Source: Chelydra serpentina
Lineage: Eukaryota; Chordata; Testudines; Chelydridae
NCBI GenBank assembly: GCA_037349315.1
Contig: JBAIAC010000057.1
Coordinates: 13,113,501 to 13,177,500 of the forward strand
Direction: 5' to 3'
DNA length: 64,000 nt
Of the stretch, positions 11,441 to 22,880 are shown piece by piece. The position numbers were made by a program, and so were the translations under genes. Positions within the stretch are counted from its first letter, which is position 1. Each line of letters opens with the position of its first letter. The notes below the pieces were generated by a model. The model worked only from the letters and a program-made list of their open reading frames with translations. It searched no databases and was not told the origin of the DNA.

Positions 11441-13038
11441 AGCAAGACGCTTGCCCTTAAACTAGGCATCTACAAATTCAACCACAGAACTACACTGGCA
11501 GCTCACCCAGAGATTCCTTCCTCTCTGCATCTGAAGGATGGATATGCCTGTAAAGGAATACTCTAACCCAAGGGTTGTGGGTACTATTATGTCATAAATA
11601 GTACCCAGAAGCATGATGCCACATTCGACTAAGATATAATATCCTTGGCACTACCAATTTTTAGCAATTCCTTTTGTTTCGTATGAAAGCACAACTGCCA
11701 CTTTATAGCTGTTGACAATATGGGGAAAACTCTGCATGTCGGTCATTAACCCTGTAAGTTTTCTTGGGGCCCTAGAGTAAAAATTCTTGGTCATGTAACA
11801 ACCTGAGGTGCGGTGCGTGCAGCTATGTAATTGAAAGATGTCGCCATCGTCTTTTCTGTATTCTGCACTGTTAAATGAAGAGGGGTAGCTGCCTTCCTGT
11901 GTTTCAGGGCAGAATGGTACAGAGTGAGTCACACACTCTGTGTTCTCTCTTCCTCTCGCCTCCTATGGGGATTTCATAATTGCTTTTTGTTGTTGTGTTT
12001 CTTTAAACTGAAATTTAAAAAGTTATCTAGGCTGTAAATACATGTTTTCCTTTTTGTGTATGTGGGAAAAACATAACACCAGGGAAGTTATTTGTTTTTA
12101 TAGCACCTCTGAAACACTTCATGAATAAACATAAATGCCCTGCAGTGGATTTTGACTTGAAATTCACATAGTCCTGTGCAATATTTTTTTAATATGTTTC
12201 CATGAATTCTCAGTGGAGAGAGGGAATCTACAAGTTATATATTCATATCTTGTTATCAGGGACTATTAGGACATTTAGTCTATCTCATACGGATCAGCTA
12301 AATAAATATACTTTCCCTTCCCAGAAATGCCGTTTAATCAAAGTACTGCATGTTTTATGAAGCGATCTAGGCAGGCCTTCCCACGTGATGGGAAATGGCA
12401 ATAACCAGCCATAAATAACTGAATGGGGTAAAAGAACAAGGTACAAGGGGCAGGGGGAGAAATGGATTTTCACCAATTTTATTATCCAATTTATAGTTCC
12501 AGCATTTTTTATTAGTCAAAACAAAAGACAAGGGATATACACAATCCTGGCAAGGATTTAGTCATGTTCCACTAACTCTTTATCTTCCCTGCATACAAAA
12601 TCCACAAGTCTTCTCTTTGCAAAGAGACTATTCCTTCCCTATGCAACTGCATAAATCCAAGCATTGAGCATGTAACATGATGCATGTTTCAGAGGCCTTC
12701 GGGTGGATGCAAATGCATTGGGGTTTTACTATTTCCGAGTTCAGGATTCCCGTTTGGCCCTTGCTGTTTCAGTTTGCATCCACTCCATGAAAATATTGAA
12801 TCACAGCCAGTGTGGTTTAATGACAGGCCCCTACTCTCCAGAGAACTAACCCAGGCTTCAGAAACTGAACTGCTATTTGTATGGTGGTAGCACTAACGAC
12901 CCTAAGCAGGATCTAAACCCCATTTTCAAGGTGCTGAACATCCACAGAGGAAGAGAGAATCTGTGCCCTGAGGAATGTACAGAAAAAGAATGAGATAAAA
13001 GAATTACTGTTTCCAGCTGGGAAAATGAGGCACAGGGG
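11441..13038. other. Non-coding stretch, nothing recognised
   Basis: No recognisable genes. The part from about 11950 to 12560 is AT-rich and has no repeat that I can name. Confidence 0.4.
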
Positions 13039-13258
13039 TAGATCTACACTTAAACCGCTACAGTGGCACGGCTTTCCCACGGCAGTTGCTCCACTGAAGT
13101 GCTTCAGTGTAGACACTACCTATGCCAACGGGAGAAGTCGGCAATCCACCTCCCCAGGAGGCAGTAGCTAGGTTGGCGGAAGAATCCTTCTGTCTATATG
13201 GTTGACTTAACCAGCTTGCTCGGGGAGCGGGGTGGATTTTCTAGTATAGACCAAGCCT
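13039..13258. mobile_element. 'gtctaca'-type MITE
   Basis: The ends are gggtagatctacacttaaac and ctagtatagaccaagcct, imperfect inverted copies. Internal segments such as gcttcagtgtagacactacc and cctccccaggaggcagtagc match a common turtle MITE family. It abuts another MITE at 13259. Confidence 0.65.
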
Positions 13259-13417
13259 CAGGGCACGTCTACACTGCAGCCAGAAGTGGGACTTTAGATC
13301 GACCTGAGCTAGCCAGTTTCACTGCTGCTGTTATTCCATCTGGACTAGTACAAAGCTAGCTTGGGTTTGTCTGCAGCCTCACCTCTGATTTCAGGGCAGT
13401 GTAAACTACGCCTGCTT
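13259..13417. mobile_element. 'gtctaca'-type MITE
   Basis: It begins agggcacgtctacactgcag and ends cagggcagtgtaaactacgc, imperfect terminal inverted repeats. It is about 160 bp and non-coding. Confidence 0.6.
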
Positions 13418-14055
13418 AGTGTGGCACTCGGGCCCCCTCTAGTGGTGACTCGGCCAACTAGCGCTTGATGAGCCCGTTACAGCAGGGGTGGGCAAACTTT
13501 TTGGCCTGGGATTAGAAATTGTATGGCGGGCCATGAATGCTCACAAAATTGGGGCTGGGGTGCGGGAGGGGGTGAGGGCTCTGGTTGGGGGTGGGGCCAG
13601 AAACGAGGAGTTCAGGGTGCGGGAGGGGGCTCTGAGCTGGGGCTGGGGATGAGGAGTTTGGGGTGTAGGAGGGTGCTCCGGGCTGGGATCTAGGGGGTTG
13701 GAGGGCGGAAGGGGGATCAGGGCTGGGCCAGGGGGTTGGGGTGCCAGAAAGGGTGCAGGCTCTGTCTGGGGATGAGGGCTCTGGAGTGGGGCTTGGGATG
13801 AGGGGTTTGGGGTGCAGGAGGGTGCTCTGGGCTGGGATCTAGGGGTTTGGAAGGTGGGAGGGGGATCAGGTCTGGGGCAAGCCCTGATTAAAGCCCTGAG
13901 GATTAAAACAGCTGTCAGGCCGGATCTGGCCGTAGTATGCCCACCCCTGTGCTACAGCCTTGGCCAAGAGAAATGAATGTTTTAGCACAGGCAGGAGAGA
14001 GACTCACGTTTTAAGATCCAGCGGTCCCAGGCTCAGTACCTGCCGCTGCTGATCC
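13418..14055 (+). mobile_element. tRNA-like LTR copy, old, interrupted by a hAT element
   Basis: The left part (gtgtggcactcgggcccc, then ctctagtggtgactcgg) and the right part (gttttagcacaggcagg ... agatccagcggtcccaggct) align in order with the short tRNA-like LTRs at 25290, 48325, 48657 and 52316. The element at 13483-13949 separates the two halves exactly where the others read a gttacagcc-like segment. The usual TGTAACCC start is missing, so this is a decayed partial copy. Confidence 0.65.
13483..13949. mobile_element. hAT-type non-autonomous element with G-rich interior
   Basis: The ends are CAGGGGTGGGCAAACT and its near-complement TATGCCCACCCCTG. The flanks cgttacag (13475-13482) and tgctacag (13950-13957) match at 6 of 8 positions, a decayed hAT target duplication. 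The interior is a G-rich block repeated with a 149-bp offset (gatgaggagtttggggtgta at 13648, a diverged copy at 13797). There are many runs of three to five G on the plus strand. No transposase frame. Confidence 0.8.
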
Positions 14056-14711
14056 ACCCAGGGAAATGGCATTATAGTAAACATACCCTCAGTGACATGC
14101 CCAAGTTCACACAGGGAATCTGTGTCAGGGCAGGCAATAAACCCAGATCTTCAGAGTCCTCGCCTCATCTAGCCCTCGCCCAGTCCCGTCACAACATGAT
14201 CGTGTTCCCTTTACAAACATCTTTTCAGTACATACAGGTTCTCGTTGCTAATGCCACGTGGTAAAGATGACGACACAAGGCCGGATCACCCCCCTTCCCA
14301 AGCCAACACTTGAAGTGAAAGCTGGGGGGGTTCCCCAGTCCAGTGGCACTGTTGGAGATTCCATCTCTGCTCTGAATGGTCCGGGGCGGCCCAGTTCCAC
14401 GCTGTGGTTCGGAATGGGGGGGATGCGACGGCAATCAGCCTCCCCACTTCGAAATTCCAGCCAGGGAAGAGAGGAGAGAAGGAAGGGGGGTGACTTGGCC
14501 ATGGAATGACCAAGAGACTTTGGGAAAGACCTAGCTGCAGAGGTCCCACCTACAAACTGGTGGCTTGACCCTGGTGGACTTGTTCAGTTAGCAGAGCCCT
14601 TGTCTAGGCAGTCACTCTGCCGTGGAGCAGAAGGGGGATGTGTGTTACTACTTAGCATTTATATTGCAGTAGCACAAAGAGGCTTGGCCCTAGGGCAGTG
14701 CTGCATGACTC

Positions 14712-15026
14712 TAAGGGTGTGTCTCCACTGGAGCTGGAGGTGTGCTTTCCAGCTCGGGCAGACATACCCACGCCGGCTCTGATCAAGCCAGTACGCTAAA
14801 ATTAGCCGTGTAGCCATGGCAACGCAAGTGGGGAGGACGGGCCAGCCGCCCTGACCACGAACTAGGGTCTCTAATGGAATCATACGCAGGCAGTTAGCCC
14901 TTCCCAACGCTCACGCCGCTGCAGCTACACTGCTACTTTTCAGGGGCTAATTCAAACCGAGCTAGCATGGGTATATCTACGCGAGCTGGGAACGACCGCT
15001 CCAGCTCCAGCCTAGACGTACCCTCT
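14712..15026. mobile_element. 'gtctaca'-type MITE with long terminal inverted repeats
   Basis: The left end reads agggtgtgtctccactggag. The complement of the right end reads agagggtacgtctaggctgg, and both continue into gctgga. An internal agacatacccacgccggc near the left end is a further inverted partner. About 315 bp with no coding capacity. Confidence 0.7.
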
Positions 15027-15504
15027 GGCAGGAAGTACTTTGTACTTAAATGGCCCTTGATAATGAGGGATATGGTGGACTCACGTAGTGTTTTGGGGAG
15101 TCTGAGTCTGTACAGACAGTATCATGCCCTCAGGTTACTTACACGGCATAAGGCCAGCACCGAAACATTGACATTAATGATCCACGGTGCACAACCTTCC
15201 CCGGGAAGCAGGTAATAATGTGCGTCCATTTACTGACGGGAAAGTAGAGGAAAAAAGCAGATGAATAAAATTTGCTCAAATTCACAGTTCAGTCGGAGAA
15301 CTAGGGCTAGAACATGCAATTCCTGCCTTCCAGGTGCCTGCTCAAACTAGTGGAGAACAGACTATCCCAAGCAAAAGAATCACCCTGCCGTTTGCCGAGA
15401 AACTCCACAGAAAAATGCGTGGTTAGCAAGGCACTCTCCAAGCCTTCATTTGCCTCTGCCATTGCTTTTCCTCTGTCTTCTCATCATGATCTGTCATTTG
15501 TATT

Positions 15505-15615
15505 GTGGTAGCACTGAAAAGCCCCTGGTGGGATCAGGGCTTCATTGCGCTAGTTGCTGTCCAGTCATACACAATGTAAAGAAAGAGTCCCTGTCCCAAA
15601 GGACTTAGAATCAAA
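15505..15615 (-). mobile_element. MIR/CORE-like SINE fragment
   Basis: The words gtgggatcagggcttcattg, then acaatgtaaagaaagagtcc and ctgtcccaaaggacttagaa, are the reversed tail portion of the SINE type seen at 22685-22880 and 24124-24375. Confidence 0.55.
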
Positions 15616-16099
15616 AGTCAACACTCAAATCGGGAGTGACCATGGTGTTATTGTATTTCCACAAATCAAATCCACATGCTTTGCATTTAAAAGTGCTCTA
15701 ACATCTCCTGGAAGCTAACCCCCTCCTTCCCAGCCAATGCCAAAGCAGATCCCAAGCCCAGGGAAGTCAAGAAAAGGACTCCCCTGGCTGGACTCCAGTG
15801 GGCTGTGGACAAGGCCCTACATGCTGCAGAAGTCTTTGAGGACCCATCTCGGCCTGTCAAGATGCACGCCTCCAACGTTCAGCCACAAGAGGGAGTCAAA
15901 GGATGCGGAAAGTGACAGACCCAGGAGGCCACTCGCACTTTGTCAAAGGCGCCTGCAATTGCCAAATGCCAGTGTTTTTAATCACGCTCATCACCACAGA
16001 GCCTGGCCATTTCTCAGTGGATTTATTTCCCTTCCGACGTGCGTGTGCGTGGGGTAGGGGAGGCGGAGGAGGAAGCAGCTTGCACAAGGCTCTGATGAA

Positions 16100-16445
16100 G
16101 GCTGACGGCTGACTTCCACGTTGACGGGAGTTCGTTTACCTCGAGCGGCGACTGAAATTACACTTAGCCGCTTTCCCGAGACCTTGATATTAATGAGGCT
16201 AATTTTGCACCAAAGCAGCAAAGAGGCTGATTAATAATAAATGAGGTTTAAATGGGCCTGTCTCTCAGAAAAGAAAATATGGGGAGGTTACTTTATTTAT
16301 TTATTTTCCTTGCTAAGATGTGAGGAAAAGTTGGGAAGCCGTGAGTGACCACCCTGCAAACTGTATGTACTAATTAATGACCATGCTTAAACATAGCCCA
16401 CTATCTGCATACCCTAATGTGCCCTGAAAATATAGACAGGCCCGG
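16100..16445. promoter_or_regulatory. Candidate conserved non-coding block
   Basis: I see no repeat signature here. The block contains several TAAT/ATTA cores (gatattaatgaggctaattt, gctgattaataataaatgag, actaattaatgacc) typical of homeodomain-bound enhancers. This is inference only; the test is alignment to other amniote genomes. Confidence 0.25.
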
Positions 16446-16727
16446 TGTTCATAAAGAATACGAATATCAGCAATTATGCAGCAGCTTTCATTCTGTGATT
16501 TCTGATGACCGGATTCTCACACTGAATAGTATCTTACTCTATGAAAAGACTCACTGAAGGCAATGGAGCAATTCTTGTGAGTAAGCTGCTAATGAACTGG
16601 AGTAAGGATGTCCGTGTTTGACCCAAAGTGACCTACAGACGGGAGTCAGTGTTATCCCCCTGTTACAGTTGGAGAAACTGAGGTACAAAGAAAGGGACTG
16701 ACTTGCCCAAAGGTCACTCTATCTCGG

Positions 16728-17002
16728 TATATCTACACTGCAGTTAGAGGTGTGGTTCCAGCATGTGTAGACATACCTGAGTGCTACTTTTGTTCCAGTT
16801 CAAAGCTAGTTTAAGGAACAATAGAAGCAAGGTCGTGGCAGCCTGGGCTAACCACTTGGGTACATACCTAGGGTATCGGGCAGGCTTGTACACCCTGTGC
16901 TGCCCCCTGGACTGCTTCAGCTTCACTGCTATATAGTTCAAGCTAGTTCAGCCATGTCTACATGGGCTGCAGTCACACCTCTGATTGCAGGGGAGACACA
17001 CA
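16728..17002. mobile_element. 'gtctaca'-type MITE
   Basis: The left end is ggtatatctacactgcagtt followed by agaggtgtg. The right end is cacacctctgattgcagggg then agacacac, an imperfect inverted partner. Internal gtagacatacctgagtgcta matches sister copies. Confidence 0.65.
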
Positions 17003-17192
17003 CTCTCCACATCAGAGCTGGAAATAGGACTCCTGTTTCTCAGATCTCCTGCTCCTCTTGTAACCACTAGCATGATGAGGCGGGAGCGACCTTGTGTGAC
17101 GCTGGTAAACTAGGTGCCAGCTCTTGCCAAGTCTGTAGGCATCAGCTGAGCACTGAAAAATTCAGAGCTGGAAACCAGCCCAGCCCATCTGT

Positions 17193-18330
17193 ATGTTAGT
17201 TTTGTTCATGGTAGGTCTTAGCCTTATAAGAATGTATTTAGTGTCTAGGCTCTGTGAAATGCTTGGAAGTTGCTGCGTGCATTAATCTCACTTGTAATGT
17301 CGGTATTCCGTGCTACAAGGTAAAATATCAATTTGTTTTAGTATTGTAAAAATGCCTGCTCTGAACTTGTGAACTCAGACGGGAAGAGTGGCTTCTTCCG
17401 CCCTTCGAGGAGGCCGATCAAAAAGTAAATGAGCCATTATAGGACAAAAGCTTTGTTGAGTGTCCCATCCACCCACAGAGAAGTACATGCAGAAGACCTT
17501 GGCCGTCCATTTGAATGCCAGAAGAGGGAACTAAAAATAGCTAACGAAGATTTTTCATCTCTTTGCTGTTTGGACTCTCACAAGGACTGGAGCTAAGAAA
17601 CAAATAGCAGAAACCCCCAGAGTCAACCTGGGTTAAGCCCTAAAGAGATATTCAGTCCTGACAGATTGCTATGTCTGTCACTTTTTGAATGAGACAAACT
17701 CATTTGCGCATATACGTTTACTTATTTTAACCTGTAAATAATTCTCTTGTTTCTTTTTCCTAGTTAATAAACCGTTAGTTAGTTTATTCCAGGATTGGCT
17801 ACAGGCATTGTCTTTGGTGTGAGATCTAAGGTACAAATTGATCTGGGGTAAATGATTGGAACTGGGACTAAACTGAATATTTCGAGCTTTTTGGTATAAG
17901 TGATCGTTTATCACTCAGTCCAGCTTGCCTGGCTGGCAAATAGAGAGTCTAAGGGGATAGTCTGTGACTCCATGGGAAGACTGTTACAGAGATCTAGGAG
18001 TCCACATTTGTTACCGGGTTGGTGAAATCTAGTTATAAAACCACCGTTTTGGGGTGTCTGCTCTGAGGTTGGCACTTTCCGTCATTAGCCATTCCAGACA
18101 CTGTGACCCCGGGAGTGAAAGGAGAAGGGACAGCCAAGGGAGGAATCTAACTGTGAACCGTAAGTGAGGATTTATAGGATCAGGAAGTTAGGGTTTAATT
18201 CCGCAGGGTGTTGTACATCTTGAGGTAGGAGCTCAGCACTGTTAGGGTCGAGCACTCACTAGGTGGGCAGCTCAGACAAACCGGTGCATCAGCCAATCAG
18301 CCTGGGGACCCTGAGAACACAAAAATCCCA
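17193..18330 (+). mobile_element. LTR-like repeat, boundaries unresolved
   Basis: The block carries words I associate with a turtle LTR family (gtgtgagatctaaggtacaa, gatctggggtaaatgattgg, tttatcactcagtccagctt). It also has an AT-rich part with a poly(A)-signal-like ttaataaaccg near 17764. No matching TG...CA ends with target duplication were found, so ends and class are provisional. Confidence 0.4.
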
Positions 18331-18794
18331 GATTTACAGTTTCTTCCTAGTTTGAATCAGACTGGAGCTACCACTCAGACCACCACAACTGAGCTATAAA
18401 GAGGCAGTCCAGATCCAGAGGCCTATGATAATGAAAAAATAACGTTTAATAAACGTGAGCCACATTTTTCAGGCCTCGGGAAAGGTTGGTGCCCAGTTCC
18501 AATACCGGGCAAAGATTTGGGCCAGCTCTTATTTTGGTGGAACCAATTCACTTACTTCCAAGATGTAATGGCCGTTAAAAGGTTAAAGGCAGCATGACGA
18601 CTAATGAGGGTGAATCTGCTGTTGCTCAGGGGGGATAGAGGTTGCGAGGAGCAGAAAGCATGGGGGAAGCAGTTGAAGGGAATGGATCGGAAAAGAATAG
18701 CTGTGGGATTTCCCCATCCCCTCGTCTAAAATACAAGGGAAAGCAGTGAGGCCGCCATTCACCTCCCTGCAAATGTAAAACCACGCTCCTGGGC

Positions 18795-19613
18795 AAGTTA
18801 TCCAGGTTGGAACCTGGGACCTCTGAGTCTTAAAACATCACCAGATATAACTCAGACAGAATAAAGATACAACAAGATTTATCAATGGGGTGACAAGGAC
18901 TCCCCAGGTAACAAGGTGAGACAGATGATAAACAAGGCAGGCTGTATCAACAGGGATCTATACACAAAGGTCAACATGACAGTGACAGTGCCATCTCTGG
19001 CAGCTTGATTCAATGGTGTCTTCTCCTCTTCAAGATGGACACAGCACAACAGGACAGCCGGATCCCTCAGATGGGACGGGGCCTCAAGGCAGGACCAGAT
19101 GAGCATCTTCCCAGGTAAGATGAGAGCATTCAGATAGTACAATCCCTCCCCCGCCTCCCTTCACCTGCGTCGTCGTGTGTGGAGCAAGCAATCACTATAG
19201 GAGATGGGTTAGGTGCTTAAAAGGACCCTTGTGGGGTGAATGGCCGACCCTCAGTCACTTGCTCTGCCTCAAACAGGCAGCAACAAGGCTCTGCCACTCA
19301 GGCGGGCAGCCCTGATCTAATCTGAGCACCACCTTATATACATAGGGTTGCTAGGCAGATTAGCTAATTGACAGTAACTATCTTTTCCCGCCTAAACGTA
19401 AAAAGGCGCCAAACTCAGCGTAAGGAGGGGGACAAGAAGGGCTTACAAAATGGATGCCTAGTTGTCCTTTAGAAGATCCAAGATGGCCTTTGGTTTTGTA
19501 CCTCTACACTACCGCCTGAGCGAAAAGACACTTCTCTATTAGTGGAGGGGGTAGCCAGCTGGTCAGTCTCTAGCCGTGGCCCAGCCAGCACTAGAGAGGG
19601 ACAGAGCGTTACA
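18795..19613 (-). mobile_element. Long LTR-like element related to the tRNA-like LTR family
   Basis: Read on the minus strand it starts TGTAACGCTCTGTCCCTCTC at 19613 and continues with tctagtgctgg, aligning with the start of the short tRNA-like LTRs. Next comes cttttcgctcaggcggtag (an A-box-like segment). Only after about 650 bp comes ctcagaggtcccaggttcca, the B-box-side segment, near 18800-18825. The part in between carries a TATA-like tatataagg (about 19334-19342) and a gataaatc signal near 18880. So either an insertion splits the tRNA-like part, or this is the full-length LTR and the short ones are deletion derivatives. The lower-coordinate end and target duplication are unresolved. Confidence 0.45.
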
Positions 19614-19655
19614 TTGAGCAGGGAGGGGTTGTGAAAACTGTATATATTATATTAT

Positions 19656-19834
19656 AATCATAGAATATCAGGGTTGGAAGGGACCTTAGGAGGTCATCTA
19701 GTCCAACTCCCTGCTCAAAGCAGGACCAATCCCCAATTTTTTTGCCCCAGATCCCTAAATGGCCCCCTCAAGGGTTGAACTCACAACCCTGGGTTTAGCA
19801 GGCCAATGCTCAAACCACTGAGCTATCCCTCCCT
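19656..19834 (-). mobile_element. tRNA-derived turtle SINE
   Basis: This is the reverse complement of the family at 6694-6868. The tRNA-like head ends at 19834 (ctgagctatccctccct) and the CR1-like tail lies at the low-coordinate side (atagaatatcagggttggaa). The B-box region here reads gttgaactcacaaccc on the plus strand, better preserved than at 6694. Essentially full length. Confidence 0.9.
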
Positions 19835-20112
19835 ATGAGGAAATGGGGGAAAATGGGGAAAGCTATCCCCCTATCTGCTCACAATAGCACGTTTAGCATG
19901 CCGCAGGCGGCAGGGTGATGGCTGCTGGGAGGCAGTTGATTGGGGCGTGAGTGACAGGCAGGGTTACACTGGAAGCAGTGTGATTGTGGGTGGCAGGGGG
20001 GAAATGCGATTCAAGAGCCACCAGGTGCTGTGAGTTCTCATGTTAATCGGGTTAAATAAGATACATTCAGCAAGACAGTGAGGTGCCTCCCGCACTCTGG
20101 TTAAGGAGTCAC

Positions 20113-20721
20113 AGCGTATGTCTAGATCAGTGGTCCCCAGCCTTTCTGTGACCAAAAGCAAATTCATCCCTTCATCAGAGTGTGGTGGGCAGTGACACTT
20201 CTCGGCGGCATTTCGGTGGCGATGGTTCTCCGCTGGAAGCACACCTCTGTGGCATTTCGGCGAAAGCTTCTCTGCCGGAAGCACTCCTTAGTGGCATTTT
20301 GGCAAAAGCTTCTCCGTTGGAAGTGCTGCGCAGCGGCATTTCAGTGGCGACGCTTCTCCACCGGATGTTCCTCTCCTCTTCCTTTCTTGGTGCCGGCCCC
20401 GGTGGCGGGCACACATAAATGTCCTGGCGGGCGCCATGGCACCCGCGGGCACCACGTTGGGGACCACTGGTCTAGACCATGAGCTGGAAGATGAGACTTC
20501 CAGCCTGAGGAGACATACCCACGCTAGCTCTGATCAGGTTAGCAAGCTAAAAATAGGTGTAGCCGCCCTGGTGGGAGGGGCTAGCCACTCCCTGAATACA
20601 TGCCTAGTGACTCAGATTGGTACATACTTGGGGTAGCTAGCCCCTCCTCCTGCTCAAACTACTGCAGCTACAGTCTATTTTTAGCATACTAGCTCAATCA
20701 CATACCCACAAACTCATCCTG
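20113..20721. mobile_element. 'gtctaca'-type MITE, split by a hAT element
   Basis: The outer sequence (cagcgtatgtctaga, then ccatgagctggaagatgaga and gagacatacccacgctagct) matches the layout of the MITE at 14712. The right end lies near agctcaatcacatacccaca. The element at 20128-20469 sits in its left terminal repeat. Confidence 0.6.
20128..20469. mobile_element. hAT-type element carrying a 42-44-bp minisatellite
   Basis: The ends are CAGTGGTCCCCAGC and GTTGGGGACCACTG, near-perfect inverted repeats. The flanking 8-mers gtctagat (20120-20127) and gtctagac (20470-20477) match at 7 of 8. The interior holds about four tandem units of 42-44 bp beginning at 20205, 20249, 20291 and 20333, each with ggcatttcgg-like and gcttctc-like words. 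The reading frames across it are repetitive artefacts. Confidence 0.85.
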
Positions 20722-20834
20722 AAACAGCCGTTCCCATACTACATGGGATCTCTGCCAAAAGATCAGCCCCTGCTCTGCACTCAAAATGCTTTACAATCAT
20801 AAAGAAGTTAGACTTCAGTACCACCACTGGCTGA

Positions 20835-20945
20835 GATTTTCTGAATCGGGGAAAAATTAAAATTTCCAAATGTGAAAAAAATGGAATTTTATTTTTAAAT
20901 TTGCTAAATTCTCCCCCTTTTTTCAGCCCAGGTCTACTCAGCACC
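20835..20945. repeat. AT-rich dispersed repeat, short copy C
   Basis: A short block of ggggaaaaattaaaatttcc and aaatttgctaaattctc words shared with the other AT-rich copies. Confidence 0.35.
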
Positions 20946-22232
20946 CCCATGTGAGGCGCGCAAGGTATAGATGTTTAAACAAACTAAATCTGCATCTCTA
21001 TCTTTCTACAGTGTATGGAGCAATGGGACCCAAATCTCAGTTGGAACCTCTAGGAATACAGTATGGTAACAATTAAAATAAATAAATAACGGTATTCTTT
21101 TAAATAGGTTTAGAGGCTACCATTAAGGGGCCATAAAAGAAGAGAGATAATTTGGACCCAATCCCAAACTGACACACACACACACCGCTCCACTGAATAC
21201 ACAAATTTGTCAGCCTGGAGCTCACAGCAAGAGTGGAGTCTTGGTCTCGGAGTAAACAGCAGCCTTTGCACCCTAAGGGGCATATGCAGAATATTATATG
21301 CAGTCCCCCCAACCGAAAAAACTAGCCCTCGTCCAGCACCTGTTAAAAGGTACTGTAGTCTTCAAAATTGCACTAACTGACCTTGGAGAGTTGAATGCAG
21401 GAATGCCTTAGCTTCTTTTTGCTGCAGTATTTATTTAGCTGTGTGGAGTACTTTGGAGAAAGATCAGGCAATTTTTTAAAACTGACCACCCACTGGTGAG
21501 CTTTCTTGGGTTAGCAGAGAAACTAAGAGCCAACCACATTCTAAGCTGACTACTGGGTTAATTCCCCCGCCACTCCATATGCACCTTTATTTAAATTCAC
21601 ACTTTTTGACGGCCTGCTTTCAGTTTATGCAAAAGCTACAAGAGAAAGTTATTCCTGCTGTACTTCCAGTCCCACTGCAGACTCAAGGCTCCACAGAAAA
21701 GTCATCTTCAAGCACATTTTATAACACACACACTCAGCTTTATTGCTGCGGAAAGATGCCAGAGGGCTCAGCCCAGAGAGTGAGGTTTTGTATTTATCCA
21801 TAAAACAGGAACAGCAATGAGACCTCCCTTTGCCTGGAGTCATAACTTCTAAGTGCTCCTTGTGCATTCTAGCTATGGGGCCTGTCAACACCAGCTGTTT
21901 TTGACACACACCTGCTGAGAATTAGACTGAGACACCCATGACTCTTTGCCCAGAGGCCAGTGAACAGTCATCGCATAACAACGCTGGATCACTACCAATT
22001 TGGGATGGAGTTGACTCACAATCTAGACATGAAAGGAGCCACTGCTCCTTATTAGTCCCCTGAGCCGGCCAACTCCCCTGAATAGAATAACTCCAGAATG
22101 TTTATCCAAGAGGAACCTCTGAACTTTCGGAATCATACCCTGTGGTGTTAATGGCGCACATACCGACCCCCGTTAGTAATGTTATGCTGCGGGTTGGGCT
22201 AGACCGTCACCACTGCCCTTCACTTAGGATAA
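20946..22232. other. Non-coding stretch, nothing recognised
   Basis: No gene or named repeat. A short (AC)n lies at about 21171-21185. Confidence 0.4.
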
Positions 22233-22285
22233 ATGTTGTTGCTTCTACAGATCCAGACTAACACGGCTACCCCTCTGATACTTTA
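22233..22285. mobile_element. Penelope-like fragment end
   Basis: The string cagactaacacggctacccc, with ctctgatact after it, matches the end of the repeat type also seen at 1690-2030 (acacggctgcagcag). Very short. Confidence 0.5.
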
Positions 22286-22684
22286 TGGAACAGATCACTG
22301 AAACAATAGGACCCACCACTCAAAACACAGGCCATGCAGGGTCAGTCAGAAACTGAGCTACATGGGTGGAGATGTCTTGCTGGGTATTATTTGGTGGAGA
22401 GAGCACACGCAGAAAGAGATGGAGACAGAAGGCAGCAAGGAAGCACCAGACGCAGCCAGTGAAGCACGAGCCAGTGAAGCTTTGAGAAAAAGCTAAGAGA
22501 GCTGTTGGGTTCAGTGCTGGCTGGACAGGGGCTTGAGCGGCTGTGAACAGAGACTGTCTGGTGCTGTGTGATTCCGACTGTCCTGGAAAACAGGACTTTG
22601 CACCTTTTGGTGGGGGGAAAGTAGTTCTGAAGGATTTCGTTCAGATTGAACATCTGAATTTTATTATAGATCCCATGTGAGACC

Positions 22685-22880
22685 AGGGCCCCATTATGCT
22701 GGGTGCTGTAAAGACACAAAGTAAGAGATAGTGCCCCCAAAGGACTTGCTCTGGAACCAGACTAGAAACAGGAGTGGACATGACTTGCCTAGGGGCACAG
22801 AGCAGATCAGTGGCAGATCCAGGAGTAAAACCCTAGTCTGCCTACTCTTAGACCAGTCCCGTCTCTCCACAGGACCATGA
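22685..22880 (-). mobile_element. MIR/CORE-like SINE
   Basis: Words ccccattatgctgggtgctg, atgacttgcctaggggcaca and agatcagtggcagatccagg occur in the reversed order typical of a minus-strand MIR-like SINE. The 266-codon minus-strand frame at 22694-23494 ends inside this SINE. Confidence 0.65.

Noticed and set aside
20205..20372. Coding repeat protein
   Set aside because: The 42-bp period is divisible by three and gives repetitive frames, but it is a minisatellite inside a hAT element and unit lengths vary (42-44).
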